A stretch of 64,000 bases of DNA from Exophiala sp. HKRS030. Lineage: Eukaryota > Ascomycota > Eurotiomycetes > Chaetothyriales > Herpotrichiellaceae. The DNA lies in NCBI GenBank assembly GCA_023897205.1, contig JAHWDD010000010.1, positions 1,302,001-1,366,000 of the forward strand. Reading direction: 5' to 3'. Positions 46,325 to 57,814 of the stretch are shown here, piece after piece; position 1 is the stretch's first letter; every line of letters begins with the position of its first letter. Under the pieces are notes generated by a model. The model was not told the DNA's origin, ran no database searches, and was given only the letters and a program-made list of their open reading frames with translations. A program made the position numbers and the translations under genes.

Positions 46325-48034
46325 CTACATTCTGAAAACGCCAAACTTTGTGCCGACCTTCTCGGACCTTCCGCCCAGTGCAGCCTTCAAGCCCATGCCG
46401 AGCACGTTCCTGGTCTGCGCGGGCGGGATGACGCCGTCGTCCCACAGCCGGGCGGACGAGAAGGTGGCGTCACTCTCGCGCTCGATGCGGTCGCGCAGTT
46501 CCGGGTCGACCGACTTGCCCACGGTCTCCATGACGGCCGTGAGCTGGTCGGGGCCCATGACGCCGATCTTCGCGTTGGGCCACATCCACAGGAACCGGGG
46601 GCCGTAGGCGCGCCCGCACATGCCGTAGTTGCCGGCCCCGGCGCTCGAGCCGACGACGACGGTGAACTTGGGCACCTCCGCGCACGCGACGGCGGTGACG
46701 AGCTTCGCCCCGTTCTTGGCGATGCCGCCCTTCTCGGCGTCGGCGCCGACCATGAAGCCCGAGATGTTTTGCAGGAACACCAGGGGGACGTCGCGCTGGC
46801 AGCACAGCTCGATGAAGTGGGCGCCCTTGAGCGACGACTCGGAAAACAGGATGCCGTTGTTCGCCACGATCCCGACGCGGTAGCCGTGGATGCGCGCGAA
46901 GCCCGTGACCAGGGTGGAGCCGTAGTCCTTTTTGAACTCGGCGAACTCGCTGCCGTCGACGATGCGCGCGATGATCTCGTGCATGGGGATCTGCTTCCTC
47001 AGGTTGGTGCCCACGATGCCGGGCAATTCCTCGGGGTCGTAGAGGGGCTCTCGAACCTCGGCGGGGGCCGGCCGTTCTCTGGGGTAGTTTAGGTTCGCGA
47101 CGGAGCGTCGGGCCAGGACGATGGCGTGGGCGTCGTCGACGGCGAGGTAGTCCGTCACCCCCGAGACGCTGCTGTGCAGCTGGCCGCCGCCGAGGTCTTC
47201 GGCGGACACCACCTCGCCGGTGGCGGCCTTGACGAGAGGCGGGCCGGCGAGGAAGATGGTGCCTTGGTTCTGGACGATGATGGACTCGTCGCACATGGCG
47301 GGGACGTACGCGCCGCCCGCGGTGCAAGGGCCCATGACGACGGCGATCTGGGGGATGCCCATGCCGCTCATGCGGGCCTGGTTGAAGAAGATGCGGCCGA
47401 AATGGTCGCGGTCGGGGAAGACGTTGGCTTGATTGGGCAGGTTGGCGCCCCCGGAGTCGACGAGGTAGATGCAGGGCAGGCGGTTCTGTTGAGCAATCTC
47501 CTGGGCTCGCAGGTGTTTCTTCACCGTCAGGGGGTAGTAGGTACCGCCTTTGACTGTGGCGTCGTTGGCAACGATCATACATGTGACCCCTTCGACCGTG
47601 CCGATCCCGGCGACCATGCCCGCCGCGGGGATCTGGTCTTCGTAGACTTCGTGTGCCGCCAACGGGGAGAGTTCGAGAAAGGAAGTGCCCGGGTCGATGA
47701 GGGCCGTGACTCGATCTCGTGCCAACATCTTGCCGCGCTGAATGTGCTTATCCCGGGCCTTTTGTGGTCCGCCCTGCGAGACCTTTTGGTGCAAATCCGC
47801 ATATTTGGTCATTATACTGGCCAGCTGGCTTGAGTTTTCCTTGTATTCCTGGCTGGTCTTGTCCACAACCGTGGGCAAGATTGAGATGGCTTGGGCATGA
47901 CGAGCGTGTGTAAAGGTCGCTGCGGGTCGTGTTCGCACACTCGGAGCAGATCGTGAAGGGAGGGGGTGTTGTTCTCGAAGGGCATGGCTTAAACTGCGCA
48001 GAAGGGTAGCCGTCGGCGTATACTTGGGAGGCAT
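46325..48034 (-). CDS. mccB: 3-methylcrotonyl-CoA carboxylase beta (carboxyltransferase) subunit, mitochondrial
   Basis: Transfers carboxyl from biotin on the alpha subunit to 3-methylcrotonyl-CoA. 569 residues in one exon from the ATG at 48034 (MPPKYTP). The frame stays open 228 bp further upstream, but the sequence after 48034 is already a good mitochondrial presequence, so I use 48034. Family motifs: [19 protein letters not shown], the oxyanion glycines in [13 protein letters not shown] and [19 protein letters not shown], and the typical end KFGVFRM. The 3' two thirds are very GC-rich at third codon positions. Convergent with RSR1 and on the opposite strand to mccA. Confidence 0.95.
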   Translation of the reverse strand: MPPKYTPTATLLRSLSHALREQHPLPSRSAPSVRTRPAATFTHARHAQAISILPTVVDKTSQEYKENSSQLASIMTKYADLHQKVSQGGPQKARDKHIQRGKMLARDRVTALIDPGTSFLELSPLAAHEVYEDQIPAAGMVAGIGTVEGVTCMIVANDATVKGGTYYPLTVKKHLRAQEIAQQNRLPCIYLVDSGGANLPNQANVFPDRDHFGRIFFNQARMSGMGIPQIAVVMGPCTAGGAYVPAMCDESIIVQNQGTIFLAGPPLVKAATGEVVSAEDLGGGQLHSSVSGVTDYLAVDDAHAIVLARRSVANLNYPRERPAPAEVREPLYDPEELPGIVGTNLRKQIPMHEIIARIVDGSEFAEFKKDYGSTLVTGFARIHGYRVGIVANNGILFSESSLKGAHFIELCCQRDVPLVFLQNISGFMVGADAEKGGIAKNGAKLVTAVACAEVPKFTVVVGSSAGAGNYGMCGRAYGPRFLWMWPNAKIGVMGPDQLTAVMETVGKSVDPELRDRIERESDATFSSARLWDDGVIPPAQTRNVLGMGLKAALGGRSEKVGTKFGVFRM

Positions 48035-48761
48035 TGTTGGAGTTCTCGTGAGAACGGCATCCACGCACAAGTCGGTTTTGTGGGAGGCAGACCTGATCAC
48101 AATAGGGGACAGGAAGCTGTTGTACTTGAGAGAGACTGACCTCACGCACTCGACACGGCCGCGTCTAAGCCGAGGATACCGTCGATAGCCGTCCGTGGAG
48201 AAGACACTTTCCAGCCGGGGAATGCAAATGGTCCACCGTAGAGAATTGCTAGGGCTGAGCATTCAGTGCATCATCTACCGACAAAGTGCGCAACATTATC
48301 AAAACAATTCTTGGTCACGCATTACAGTACAAATGGAATCAATGGATGTGTTTGCTAAGGCTTCTTTCAGTTAGAGACTTGGAACAGACTCAAATCTCTT
48401 CAGCCCATCCCTCTGAGGACTATCCCGAGAAGCCTTCAGGCCGAAAATACATGCTTTGAAGGTCTAAGCAATGTTCGGATCAGCAATGCAATGTCTCTGC
48501 TGCGACACTTCTGGATATATATATATATGCATTATATATACCCTGAACTGTGCTTTATCCCTTTCCATTTTTATTCAGGAAAGGGAGCGAGGCCACTTTA
48601 CTGGGGCACGTGACGGATACCCGGCCGACTACGGGAGGAGCGTCACGGGTGGAAGAGTTGCGTTTCGCGCAAATGGCAATTAGGTTGACAACGTTCTATT
48701 ATGAAAGTAAAGAAGCTGCCTGATAGTTGTACAATCCTCAACTCATCGTGCTGGCAGAACC
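48035..48761. other. Intergenic, MCC beta promoter and 3' end of the HET-fusion gene
   Basis: Contains a TA-rich microsatellite at about 48514-48540. No gene supported. An open frame continues upstream from mccB to 48262 and is taken as leader. Confidence 0.5.
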
Positions 48762-51700
48762 CTACCGTATCCGAATGGGATCGCGAAGTCCACCGAACGA
48801 GTCACGAAGCTCACCCTGCATTATCCCCGTCACATAGCATTCTCCTACCAGATTGTAGCAGCCCGCTTCTCCAGCTCTCCTGATCAAAAAGGGGACTGCA
48901 CCGTTTCGCAGGATGCACACTCTATCGCCCTGCCGACCTTGATGCGGGATCGTCGCGCAGCGGTTCTCTTTCGTTAGTGCGAAGCGCCACCCAAGGACTT
49001 TGTCATCCAGTAACGATACGTAGGCCGAGCTCTCCTCGGCCGAACCTGGTTTCGGTTTCTTGAGCAGCTGTCGGAAAGCCTTGTAGGAATCGCGAAGGCC
49101 AGTGTCTCTGTCCACGCTGCTGTCATGGCTGGGGGTTTCGGCCCCTGCGACCGGCGTCTTCCAGCTCCATTCGCCAAACTCGCCTTTGGCGACTCTTTTA
49201 CGGAGGGACTCGACCATCTTGTCGATCTCGCCGAAGTACAACTTGCGGAATTGGGGCTCGTTTGCCGAGGCGGTGGTTTCCGCGATCTCATCCACGACGC
49301 GGCCCAGAACCGTGATCTCGTCCGCACCCTGAACGTGAATGATCGTCCCCTCGATGCCTGCGCAGGCGTCGAACTCGAGGCCTCGGTCTAAGGAATCGGC
49401 AAGACTGCCGGGCCGCGAGACCGTCCAGTCGGGCAGCCACGATGGGAACCGATCGGACTGAGCGGTGAGCCCTGCCCGATAGAGCAGCTTGATACCTTGC
49501 CCCTGAGCCAAGATACCTTCGGCGACTCTGAGGGCCACCGATTCAAACTTGGCCTTGTAGTTGGGGTGGAACTCGTCGCGGTCCCCGTCCACGGCCAGGC
49601 CGAGCAGGGCGAAAAATCGATCCCGCGTGAGCGTTGAAGCGACCTGGCGGTAGGTTTCGAGCAGAAGGCTCAACGGCCACCGCTGACCCCTTGCTTCCCA
49701 CTCCCGATGCATCCCCAACGCGAGAAAAGATGTCCACGGGCGCAGATTGATACTCAAAGCTTCGTGCTCCTGCTCCACGATCTCCATGGCGGCAAACAGA
49801 TCGTGCCATTCGATCATCCATTTCCCGCAGATCACCTTGACCGTAGGCGCGATCACCATTTCCTGCACGATCCAGGCGCGTCGAATCCAGGGCCTGCTGA
49901 ACAACGCTCTGACATCTACCCAGATCGCTGCATCGAGGGGTGGCGTTCGGCGGGTTTCCCACGAGTCGTCGACCACGGGAATGCCCTCGGGCCACCCTGC
50001 GTCGGGATTGCGTTTGACCACATCCTTCGCGCGTACTTGCAGCAGCATCTCGATGGCGGCGTCGCCGTCGCCATCGGCACCGACGAAAGCCAACGTGCAA
50101 GCCGCATTCTGGAAGATTTCGGGCAGGAGAAAGATCTGTTGCGCCTTCTCCTCCGGGTCGGCTTGGTTGATACAGAGAGCGTCGATCCAGAGAATGGCCA
50201 TTTGCTTGCGCAGGCGCAGTTTCTCCAACGCAATCTTCAACGCTTCGGTAATCTGGATCGAGCCTTCTGGCGTCACCAAGGTGTGCATCTGTTGTTCTTT
50301 GTCACCCCACACATACGACAACGTCCGGTATATGCCTGCATCATCGAATGGCACACTGTAGATGCACCCCTTGAGTGGAGCGCTATGCTTTCCTGGAAAG
50401 AGCATGAATAAACGCACGTGTTCCTTGGGAAGTTTGTGGTACTTATACTGTGGTGTAGAGGACTCGGCAGGTAAATTGAGTGCTGAAATAGCCGGCACTT
50501 CGCCATGGGGTCCGCGGTGGTACCCTTGGCTAGGTGGTGCTCTGACTGCTGCCTTGGCGTCGGCCCGATCAAGCGGTATTACCGGTGTGGAAGCTTGGTT
50601 CGTTGGTGTCTGTGTAGAGGTAGGCGGATTTGAAAACCGTGTATCCCAAGACTGTGATGGGGATAGTTGCTGACCATTTGTCATGCCCGTTGCAGGCATG
50701 TTAGCAGTCCCACTTTGAGTCTCAGATGGTGTCTTTTCCAGTTGAGGAGATAGTTCGACGGACGACTGTCTGGCATTGCCAGTTCTCCAATCAACGGTGG
50801 CCCAGCGAGGCGATACGCCTTTTTGGGCAGTAGATTGATGGTTCCCCCAAACTCTCGGTTCAAATGCTCGAGTTCGGTGACCACCGTTTGTTGGATCGGC
50901 ATCCCTCCAATGGCCTGCAGGGCGTGGCCCAGCAGCATTATGCATCGGCCGGACCGCTCGGGCGGGGATGGAGGCCTCGAGTGCATGGTCACCTTTGAAA
51001 TCAAATTGCCCTGATTTGACAAGTTGCCAAGGGTCAACGATGAGATGAAACTGTGGTTCAGCGTAGACATTGCTGATTTGAATGAGAACGAGCACATCCT
51101 TGATGCTCCGATGCGGACCAGACCGCTCCGGTAGATGGAATTGCTTAGCCTACAAAAATATGTCAGCCTCACGGCAGCGCAAAGATTGGGCTGATGCAAT
51201 TATCTACTGTTGATGCGTACCATCTCGAGCTTTTCTGAGCTCCATGGGAAGAGACCATTTGCGTGTCCCGTAGAAACCATGATCTCGAGGTGGTAGTTCG
51301 GATGCATGTGCTTCCACCGCGCCGCATCCGGGTGGCCATTCGCGCATAGAAAATTCGTCATGGCCCTGGACCCGTCTCGGTCTCGGAAAGTGAATGAAGA
51401 GGATCCTGCGTATCTTCCGCGGCATTGTAGCCCTGATCGTGCTTTTAGCGGGCTGGTCCAGCGAGAAGTCGGGTTGTATATCTGCCCAAGCGCCACTTGT
51501 AAAAGCCTAGAGACCTATGATTGAATTCGATCAGCGAAGTGACGCATTCGGATAAATATATCTCTACTTACCATGCATTCGCCTAGGTATTGGAGATCGC
51601 GATGTGGAGGTTGCTCATCTGTAGAGACGGTGCTGTGCTTCAGAACCGAGTCTTGCGCGTCGATCCGTGTGAACGTCACTTTCGGGATCCGTTTGTCTGT

Positions 51701-54700
51701 TCTGCTCGCTTCCTTCTCCTTCTTACCTCGAGTACTCCTCGCACCACGCTTGCTTTTGGTGCCGAACCGCGCAAACGATTCTTTGTTGTCGATATCTTCT
51801 TTGGGGAAGTCGAAAGGCGACGGGATGCTGAAGACATCGCCAGACAAGCTCTGATAGTTGTCTTTGTCTTGATTGCTCAATTTGCCCTCGTTCGGGGAAG
51901 GCAGTGCGGCTTCGGACAAGGTCAGCTGTTATATGCCAGTAGATTGGGCATTAATTAGCATACCTTCAGCGTCAACTTCGACGAAAAAACCTTCCTGTTC
52001 GAAGTTATTTTGGAGTCTTCGGACGTCTATTTCACTTATGACAGCCTGTAAAAGGCTCAGATGAAAAGACTCATTCATACTAAAATGGCTCGCGATGTAT
52101 TTTGCGGTTTCTAAAGGAAGCGTTTTGAAGGCCAAAGCTTCCCGTGTGAGGTACAGCTGCATGCGGTTGTTCCGTGTTGCTAAAGCAATTTCGCCCTTAG
52201 ATGGGCGGCCCTCGTGATCCGCATTACGATACCTGGCGGTGCAGACTTGTTTGATTTCAGTGACTTGATAGATACAGAGATCTCTGATCTCTCGGATCGA
52301 TTTCGAAGGGTCTTTTGTTGACTCTGGAAGCAGCCTGCGCAACTCTGTTAGTATGAATGCCTGCCCCGGGATACACAATACGGGACGGACTCGCAGAGGA
52401 AGCTCGCCCGCGAACGCAAGAACTTAGTGTGAGTTTCAGATAACTTGAGGCGGCCCTGGGGAGTCGCGTTCCCTTTCGTCAGACGTGAGAGCTTTCTGGA
52501 GTCCAGCTTCAAAGCCGCGAGAAATCTTTCCAGCGAATGTATCCGCTTCGGTGAAAAAGCCAAGAGGGGCATCTCGCCTGCAAAACTGTCCCTCAGAAAT
52601 GGACGATCGGCAATTACCCAATCTACGGCCTCCAGAGGTTTCAACTCGTCATATGACTCTTCCCTAGCGCCCTTGATGATGGGGAACACCGGGCGGTTTT
52701 GGAATTTTTTCATCAAAGACGCAATTCTCTTCTGAGTCAGGTCTGCAAGTGCGTTGTTGATCTCGACAAAGATCTGAGCAATAAGTTCTAGATCGTGAGT
52801 GTGGTCAATATTCGTCGCTCTCGAGATTAGGCGTTCGATTTCGTCCGTCCCATCCACCGAAAGAAACTTGAAAAGTTGCTGGCTCCGAGGATATTCAGTA
52901 GCTAAATCGATATTGCGTTTCTGACATTCCGTGATGCTGAGCCAGCTGATGATTTGGTCGGACTTACGACTTTTACACGATACGTAGATGAAGTTCTGAG
53001 TTTGGAAAGCAGTGCTGAAATTGTTAGTGGATATGTGAGCTAAAAGGCCATGTACCTTACCTGACAAGATCCTCGTCACTGTCATAGCGATCTTGTATTT
53101 GCTCGTAAATGTAGGAAAGTGTGTCAAGATCTGGACGGTTTTGATCGCTCATAGATTTTAGACAGGAGAGATAGTACCGAGCATTGGCGGACACCGCAAT
53201 TCCGAAACGGCTCAACCGCTGCTTTTGCAAGTCATTCATCGTCTTTTCAATCTCGAGGCTAGGAATACGATCTCTCTGCAGACGCCGGTCGAGCTCCGGA
53301 AGTACAGAGTCCCGTAGCCTAGTAGGACCTGCAGTAGTTTGCACAATAACGTCTGAGATATCTTTCAAGAGCGCTGCTGCAGCGCCACTCGACTCGCCAG
53401 AATCCTGCTCAAGCCATGCTGAATACGTATGCCAGTACTCGTTCAGAAGCCCTAGGACATCGGAGTGTCGGCATGTCTGGAAAATATACCGAAACTCGTC
53501 CGAAAGCCTGTAGGACTGGGAGCCCGGGTTGGGCTTACAGACAAGGCGTGGAATATCTGAGAGATGAAGGCTATCGGTGAGAAAGGAGTGCCATGGCTTG
53601 CCATAGCATCCAGAGGCTGTATAGCTAGGATGCAATGTGGGGAACTTCTCCTTCAGTTGGCAAAATATCCGAGCGGCGGGTGAATCTTTTCCGTAGTGGC
53701 CTTGAAAGTATAGCTGAGATCCTTTACGTCGTTTGTTGTCTATCGTGGCGAACCATAGGTCTGTATCTTCAGGCAGTCTATGGGCAGACTGGAAAAGGAA
53801 GTTGACCTGCGCGACCAACTGGGTAGTCGTCCACTCTTCGGAGTGGAAGCTCGGTGCGCAATGAGCTTCACAAATGCAACTGCACAGCTGAGACCTTTCA
53901 ATGGGCTTGATGCCAAGGCTGCTTAAGAGGTTGTGCCTGTTCCCATTTGCTGCAACTTGAGGATGGACAATGGAAATCGCATCCCCAAGGGGAAAATCCT
54001 CGTGCTGAAGATCGCCAATGAAGAAAACTGGACCAGTTTTTGCCGCAACCCAAGAACCATCTGTGAGAGGGACCAAGGACATATTTCGTAGAATACTCCT
54101 GTACTTCTTGGTGACAGTAAGTGGGACCAATGTAGTTGCAAGCCCAGCATGCCAATCGTCTTGGCGACTGCGGAATAATGCTGGGGCCGTAATTACCATC
54201 TCACCCAGATCGCTCAGAAACTGCTCATCTGACAGAGTCGAGACGCCAATGGTGTGAAGAGCATCTATCGCCCACTCGGAGTACCTCTGAGATAAATATC
54301 GGCCTGCGGTTTGCTGGTTCAAGCTGAACGGAAGACCATCCTTGCCAATGAATTTTAGTGGTACCCGAGCGAGTTCACTGGGACAATGCATCGACTGATC
54401 GAAGGATTCCACGACGGGTTTCGACATCAATGTTTGCCGTATTCGTTGTTGGGCAGGTATGAAAAAAGGGGCTGTTCTCTCGTCTGGTAGATACCCGGGC
54501 CAAAGATACCTTTCATCTCCTTTGTTGAATTCCCGTACGACATTGAGGAACGCGTCACCCAAAGCAGCTCGAAGAGTCTGGTTCCATGGTGAGGAAGTAT
54601 CGATTTGGAGGCGACTTGCTGAGAGCAGGAAGTCACCCTGTAGGATGAACTAACGAGTCAATCAGTTTCTGACTTCGAAGATGAAAAATGGCAATACCTG

Positions 54701-55651
54701 TAGCCCGTATTCTCCAATTGGCAGATACGCGTATACTTTCCTCGACTTCATGCCCGGCGTCGCCTCTCTCGAAGAATCCAACATTGGAAACGCAAGTTGG
54801 AGCTCTGTCGTGGATAATCCTGGCCTCTTGTCTTCCAGGGGAAGAGCTTCGACCCTGTGCTTAACAACATAGTATGATAATTGCACGGGGCCTTGTTCGA
54901 TCCTGGTAATATGCTTTTCTTGATCGGTCGAGACCGTTCGAAGGAGCTTTGCCGCCCATGATTGCCCATCTGGCTGTTAGATACTTAGCTCAATGACCTT
55001 GATGCGGCGAAGGAACAGCAAGCGTGCCGGGTCAAATGTCTTTAGGTCTTGGAAAAGTTCGTCTTGATTGAAGTCTTTCGAGAGCTGGAGATAGAAGGAT
55101 GTATGTGTGGGAGGAGGTTCGACAGGGAAATCAGCCCATGTTGGAGCAACCATGCCAAGCTTCTGGCTTGTGTCGAATTTGAATCTGTAGGGACCTGATG
55201 CAACCCATACCACGTCGGCCACCTTGAAGACACTTTTAAACCCAATGCCCTTCTCGCCGATAACGTCACTTGATTTGTTTTGACCTGATTTGGTGCTGGC
55301 GCCGACCGCACAGATGGCTCTGATATTGGCCGCATCGAATCCGGCCTCGTTGCAATCGAAGCGTAAATAACCAGGTGTATAGGTGAATTTGACTCGTGGC
55401 TCCGCGTCGTAATATACATTATCGTCGGCATTCTGAAGCAGTTCCAATAAGAAGTGAACTGCATTGTCGTAGAGCTGGCTCGAAATCCTTCAAGTCCATA
55501 TCAATAATGACATACCATACGACAAGGTATTTGCCGCTTACATCTCAATCAATGTGCGCAGTTGGGCCACATGGGTTGGATTTGAATTGTCCAGCCCATA
55601 CTCGTCCCGGATGGATTCTATCAGAAGTCTCGCGTTTGTTTCTGAGTCCAT
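48762..55651 (-). CDS. Giant fusion: sacsin/NO VEIN-like GHKL ATPase + DUF3883-like domain + HET domain (one in-frame TAA)
   Basis: Exons 55651-55542, 55487-54698, 54649-53061, 53014-52382, 52334-51964, 51909-51572, 51514-51221 and 51149-48762 join to 2171 codons; the introns are 46-71 bp. The N-terminal ATPase has N-box ELLQNADDN (52-60) and ATP-lid IGEKGIGFKS (113-122). The sacsin-like body then runs to about residue 1165 (RPGLSTTELQLAFP, YLPIGEYGLQ, GDFLLSASR, DLWFAT). Residues 1320-1440 fit DUF3883 (HPNYHLEI to FHLIVDPW). A Ser/Thr/Pro/Gln linker of about 170 residues leads to the HET domain: TLSYVWG (1651), LWIDALCINQ (1695) and RPWIRRAWIVQE (1794). Codon 207 is TAA inside conserved sequence. 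A further TAA (51931-51929) falls in a 54 bp intron. Likely a cell-death or allorecognition receptor (inference). Confidence 0.7.
49850..50350 (-). other. HET (heterokaryon incompatibility) domain
   Basis: Part of the fusion gene, about residues 1640-1810. All three HET signature blocks are present in order and without gaps or stops. The HET-domain protein continues for another 365 residues, including WLPDW, found in many fungal HET proteins. Confidence 0.9.
51910..51963 (-). other. Inferred 54 bp intron with AAG acceptor
   Basis: Donor GTATGC at 51963, branch CTGAC about 15 bp from the end, acceptor CCGAAG. Its removal deletes the in-frame TAA at 51931-51929 and keeps the frame. The first intron of the same gene (55488-55541) also ends in AAG. 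Confidence 0.5.
54977..54979 (-). other. In-frame TAA inside the GHKL ATPase domain
   Basis: Codon 207 of the fusion gene. The reading frame is open on both sides. The residues before it (RRIKVIELSI) and after it (PDGQSW, then LPLEDKRPG) both fit the sacsin-like family pattern. The following bases are CAGCCA. Confidence 0.75.
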
Positions 55652-57814
55652 GATGTTCGGCACTAGAGCGTTGCTGTGAAAGGGGAGTTCTCAGTCATTG
55701 GGAATAAACATTCGTCGCCTCCCCTTCAGATACGGCAAACACAAAGCGAATTCTGAGGGGCGAGGAAGCATTTTTGAAACAAGGATCCTCTCAGACGAAG
55801 TCGGTATTCAACGAGGTCTAAATTGCGGTGTACATAGGTAACGGGGCGCGATATGACATTCTTTGTCGATAGGTTGGAGCAGCAGCCAAAGACTCTGCCG
55901 AAGGCGCAGTATCAAGCTCATTTCAAAACCTAGGGGGCGCAGGCGTGTCGCCGAAGTTCCTGCAGCTACTAAGGTGACGGGTGGCTGAACAGCAACAGAT
56001 AATTGTCAAGAAGTCTGAGGTTGTGCCTGGAGCACGAAAATATAGGAACTTTTGTTGGAACTTTGAGCAAAGTAACCGAGTACAGACGGCTAGCAAGTGA
56101 TTCAGATTTTGACAGGGTGCCTCGACCAGCCAGCCCTTCTTTCCTTGCCAATCATCTAGGCTTTAAGCACCAACACTACCAATTCAAGCTTTGAGGCAAC
56201 ATGTGTAATGCCGCTTCATCGGTACACTTCCCCGCCTGCCACCCTGGCCATCCTTCTCTTGCTGGCGGAGACCAGGCTCACCGCTCAGTCGCCAAGAAAA
56301 CAATCGTAGGACACGATTTACCTGGCCGGTGAGACACCAATTATCCCAGTGCCCGGTGGATGGCTCCGCTGGGGATGTGATATACCAAAAAACAGGGAAC
56401 ATGGGGGGTAGGGGGGAAAGTTGAGCGATCTCTACATTAGATGCTTGCGCTGCTCAGTGAACCATATATGTAGGTACGCTTCAGGACTTCCGAGCTGGGT
56501 TGCGCCCGATCACAGCGGCCTCACTCCTTTTCCTGAACGAAAATGGTAAGTGTTAGAGCACAGTTGGTATATATATATATATATATACACGCTGATACGA
56601 CACTTTCTGCTTTAATGCGATTCACTTCGTGATGAACCGCAGGCAAGGCTTGAAATAATCGAAGTCACGTCGCAGACGCAGGAAGCCTACAATTTAGTCT
56701 CTCAATTGAGACATACTTTTCTCTTCAGATCATGATCATATCATATAAACTCACTCCAAGCGATTCGACTAACGGTCTCATGATGTGCAGTCCCTTTGCG
56801 CTGAAGAGTATTGTTTGAATTCCAGTCCGATTACTTCGTTCAAGATCTTGACAGCTTCGCCTGCTGGTGATCTCTATGAGAGGAAGCAATGGATGCTGTG
56901 CTCATCTGCCAACACGGAGGCTCTCCTACGCCTGAGAACACAATGACCTCTACTGATCAGCCCAAGTCTGTTTCCCAAGACCTTGGAAGCGAGAATCTGC
57001 ATGCTCGTGGGATGTACTCGTAGTGCATCGGCTTTGGAATCTAGATGCGCGCAATCAGGAACATGCTTTGTTCATGGTATTCGATTGGATGTGTGTAATC
57101 TAGTCGACTTCCGCCCATTCAAAGAAACATGTCTTGGGTGAGGAGCCGCTATGCATTGCCCCCACAGGCACAATTGCTATTCCCAACACTCGTCGGCGTC
57201 ATCAGGTGCAGAGCTTGGCCTGCTGCCAAGAAGCTATAGAGAGCCATGGGTGCCCGGAGGCTTGGCCAGGCAGCCTGTATCAATGTTATTGGGTCCGGGA
57301 CCCGCCTAATGCAACCTCCTCCCAGGCATGCCGGCCTTGCCGGGAACAAAAGCTTCTAGGTACCAACTCAACCTGTGCAAATCCTACCATGAACCGCAGC
57401 TCTTCATCCGCAAGCTTGCAGGTACATTGAGCTCACGTTGCCTATCCTTCGATTTTATTTGTCCGATACGAAAGCTCAGACTGCCTCCTACGACACCAGC
57501 AGGGCTCCGGACGGGATCTGTATCTCTAGTTCTTACAAGACTCTCGCCAGGTGGGATTTAAGCTGTCCAGCTTCTTGATCGTCCAATCCATACCGTTGCG
57601 TCCCAGCTTTCGCTCCACGTGGTGGCAGAATCAGGTAAGGGTTCTGCTGTTGGATCCTCAAGCTGCAAGCTCTTGTCGTCACCCGAGACTGAAGCTGTAG
57701 TTCGAAGCTCGGGGTACAAAAATGTAGCATCGCCTTCTGGGTAAGTCTAAGCTTTTCTTCTTCTTCTTCAGCCACAGCGGTAGGTAGCGCAGTTGAGAGG
57801 AACATTTCCCCAAG
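55652..57814. other. Divergent intergenic region, 2.2 kb
   Basis: Between the starts of the fusion gene and the GDPD gene. It has a TA microsatellite (56568-56588). Open frames of under 120 codons exist but none looks like protein. It is unusually long for a promoter region in this window. Confidence 0.5.
56568..56588. repeat. TA microsatellite
   Basis: About ten TA units in the spacer between the fusion gene and the GDPD gene. Confidence 0.9.

Noticed and set aside
46470..47582. 370-codon frame overlapping MCC beta on the same strand
   Set aside because: Arg/Pro/His-rich alternate frame of mccB; no protein-like features.
48035..48262. In-frame 76-codon extension upstream of MCC beta
   Set aside because: The sequence after the ATG at 48034 already forms a good mitochondrial presequence; the extension looks like leader.
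51926..51963. 38 bp intron ending in AACAG in the fusion gene
   Set aside because: Too short and shifts the frame into a segment that stops soon; the 54 bp alternative keeps the frame.
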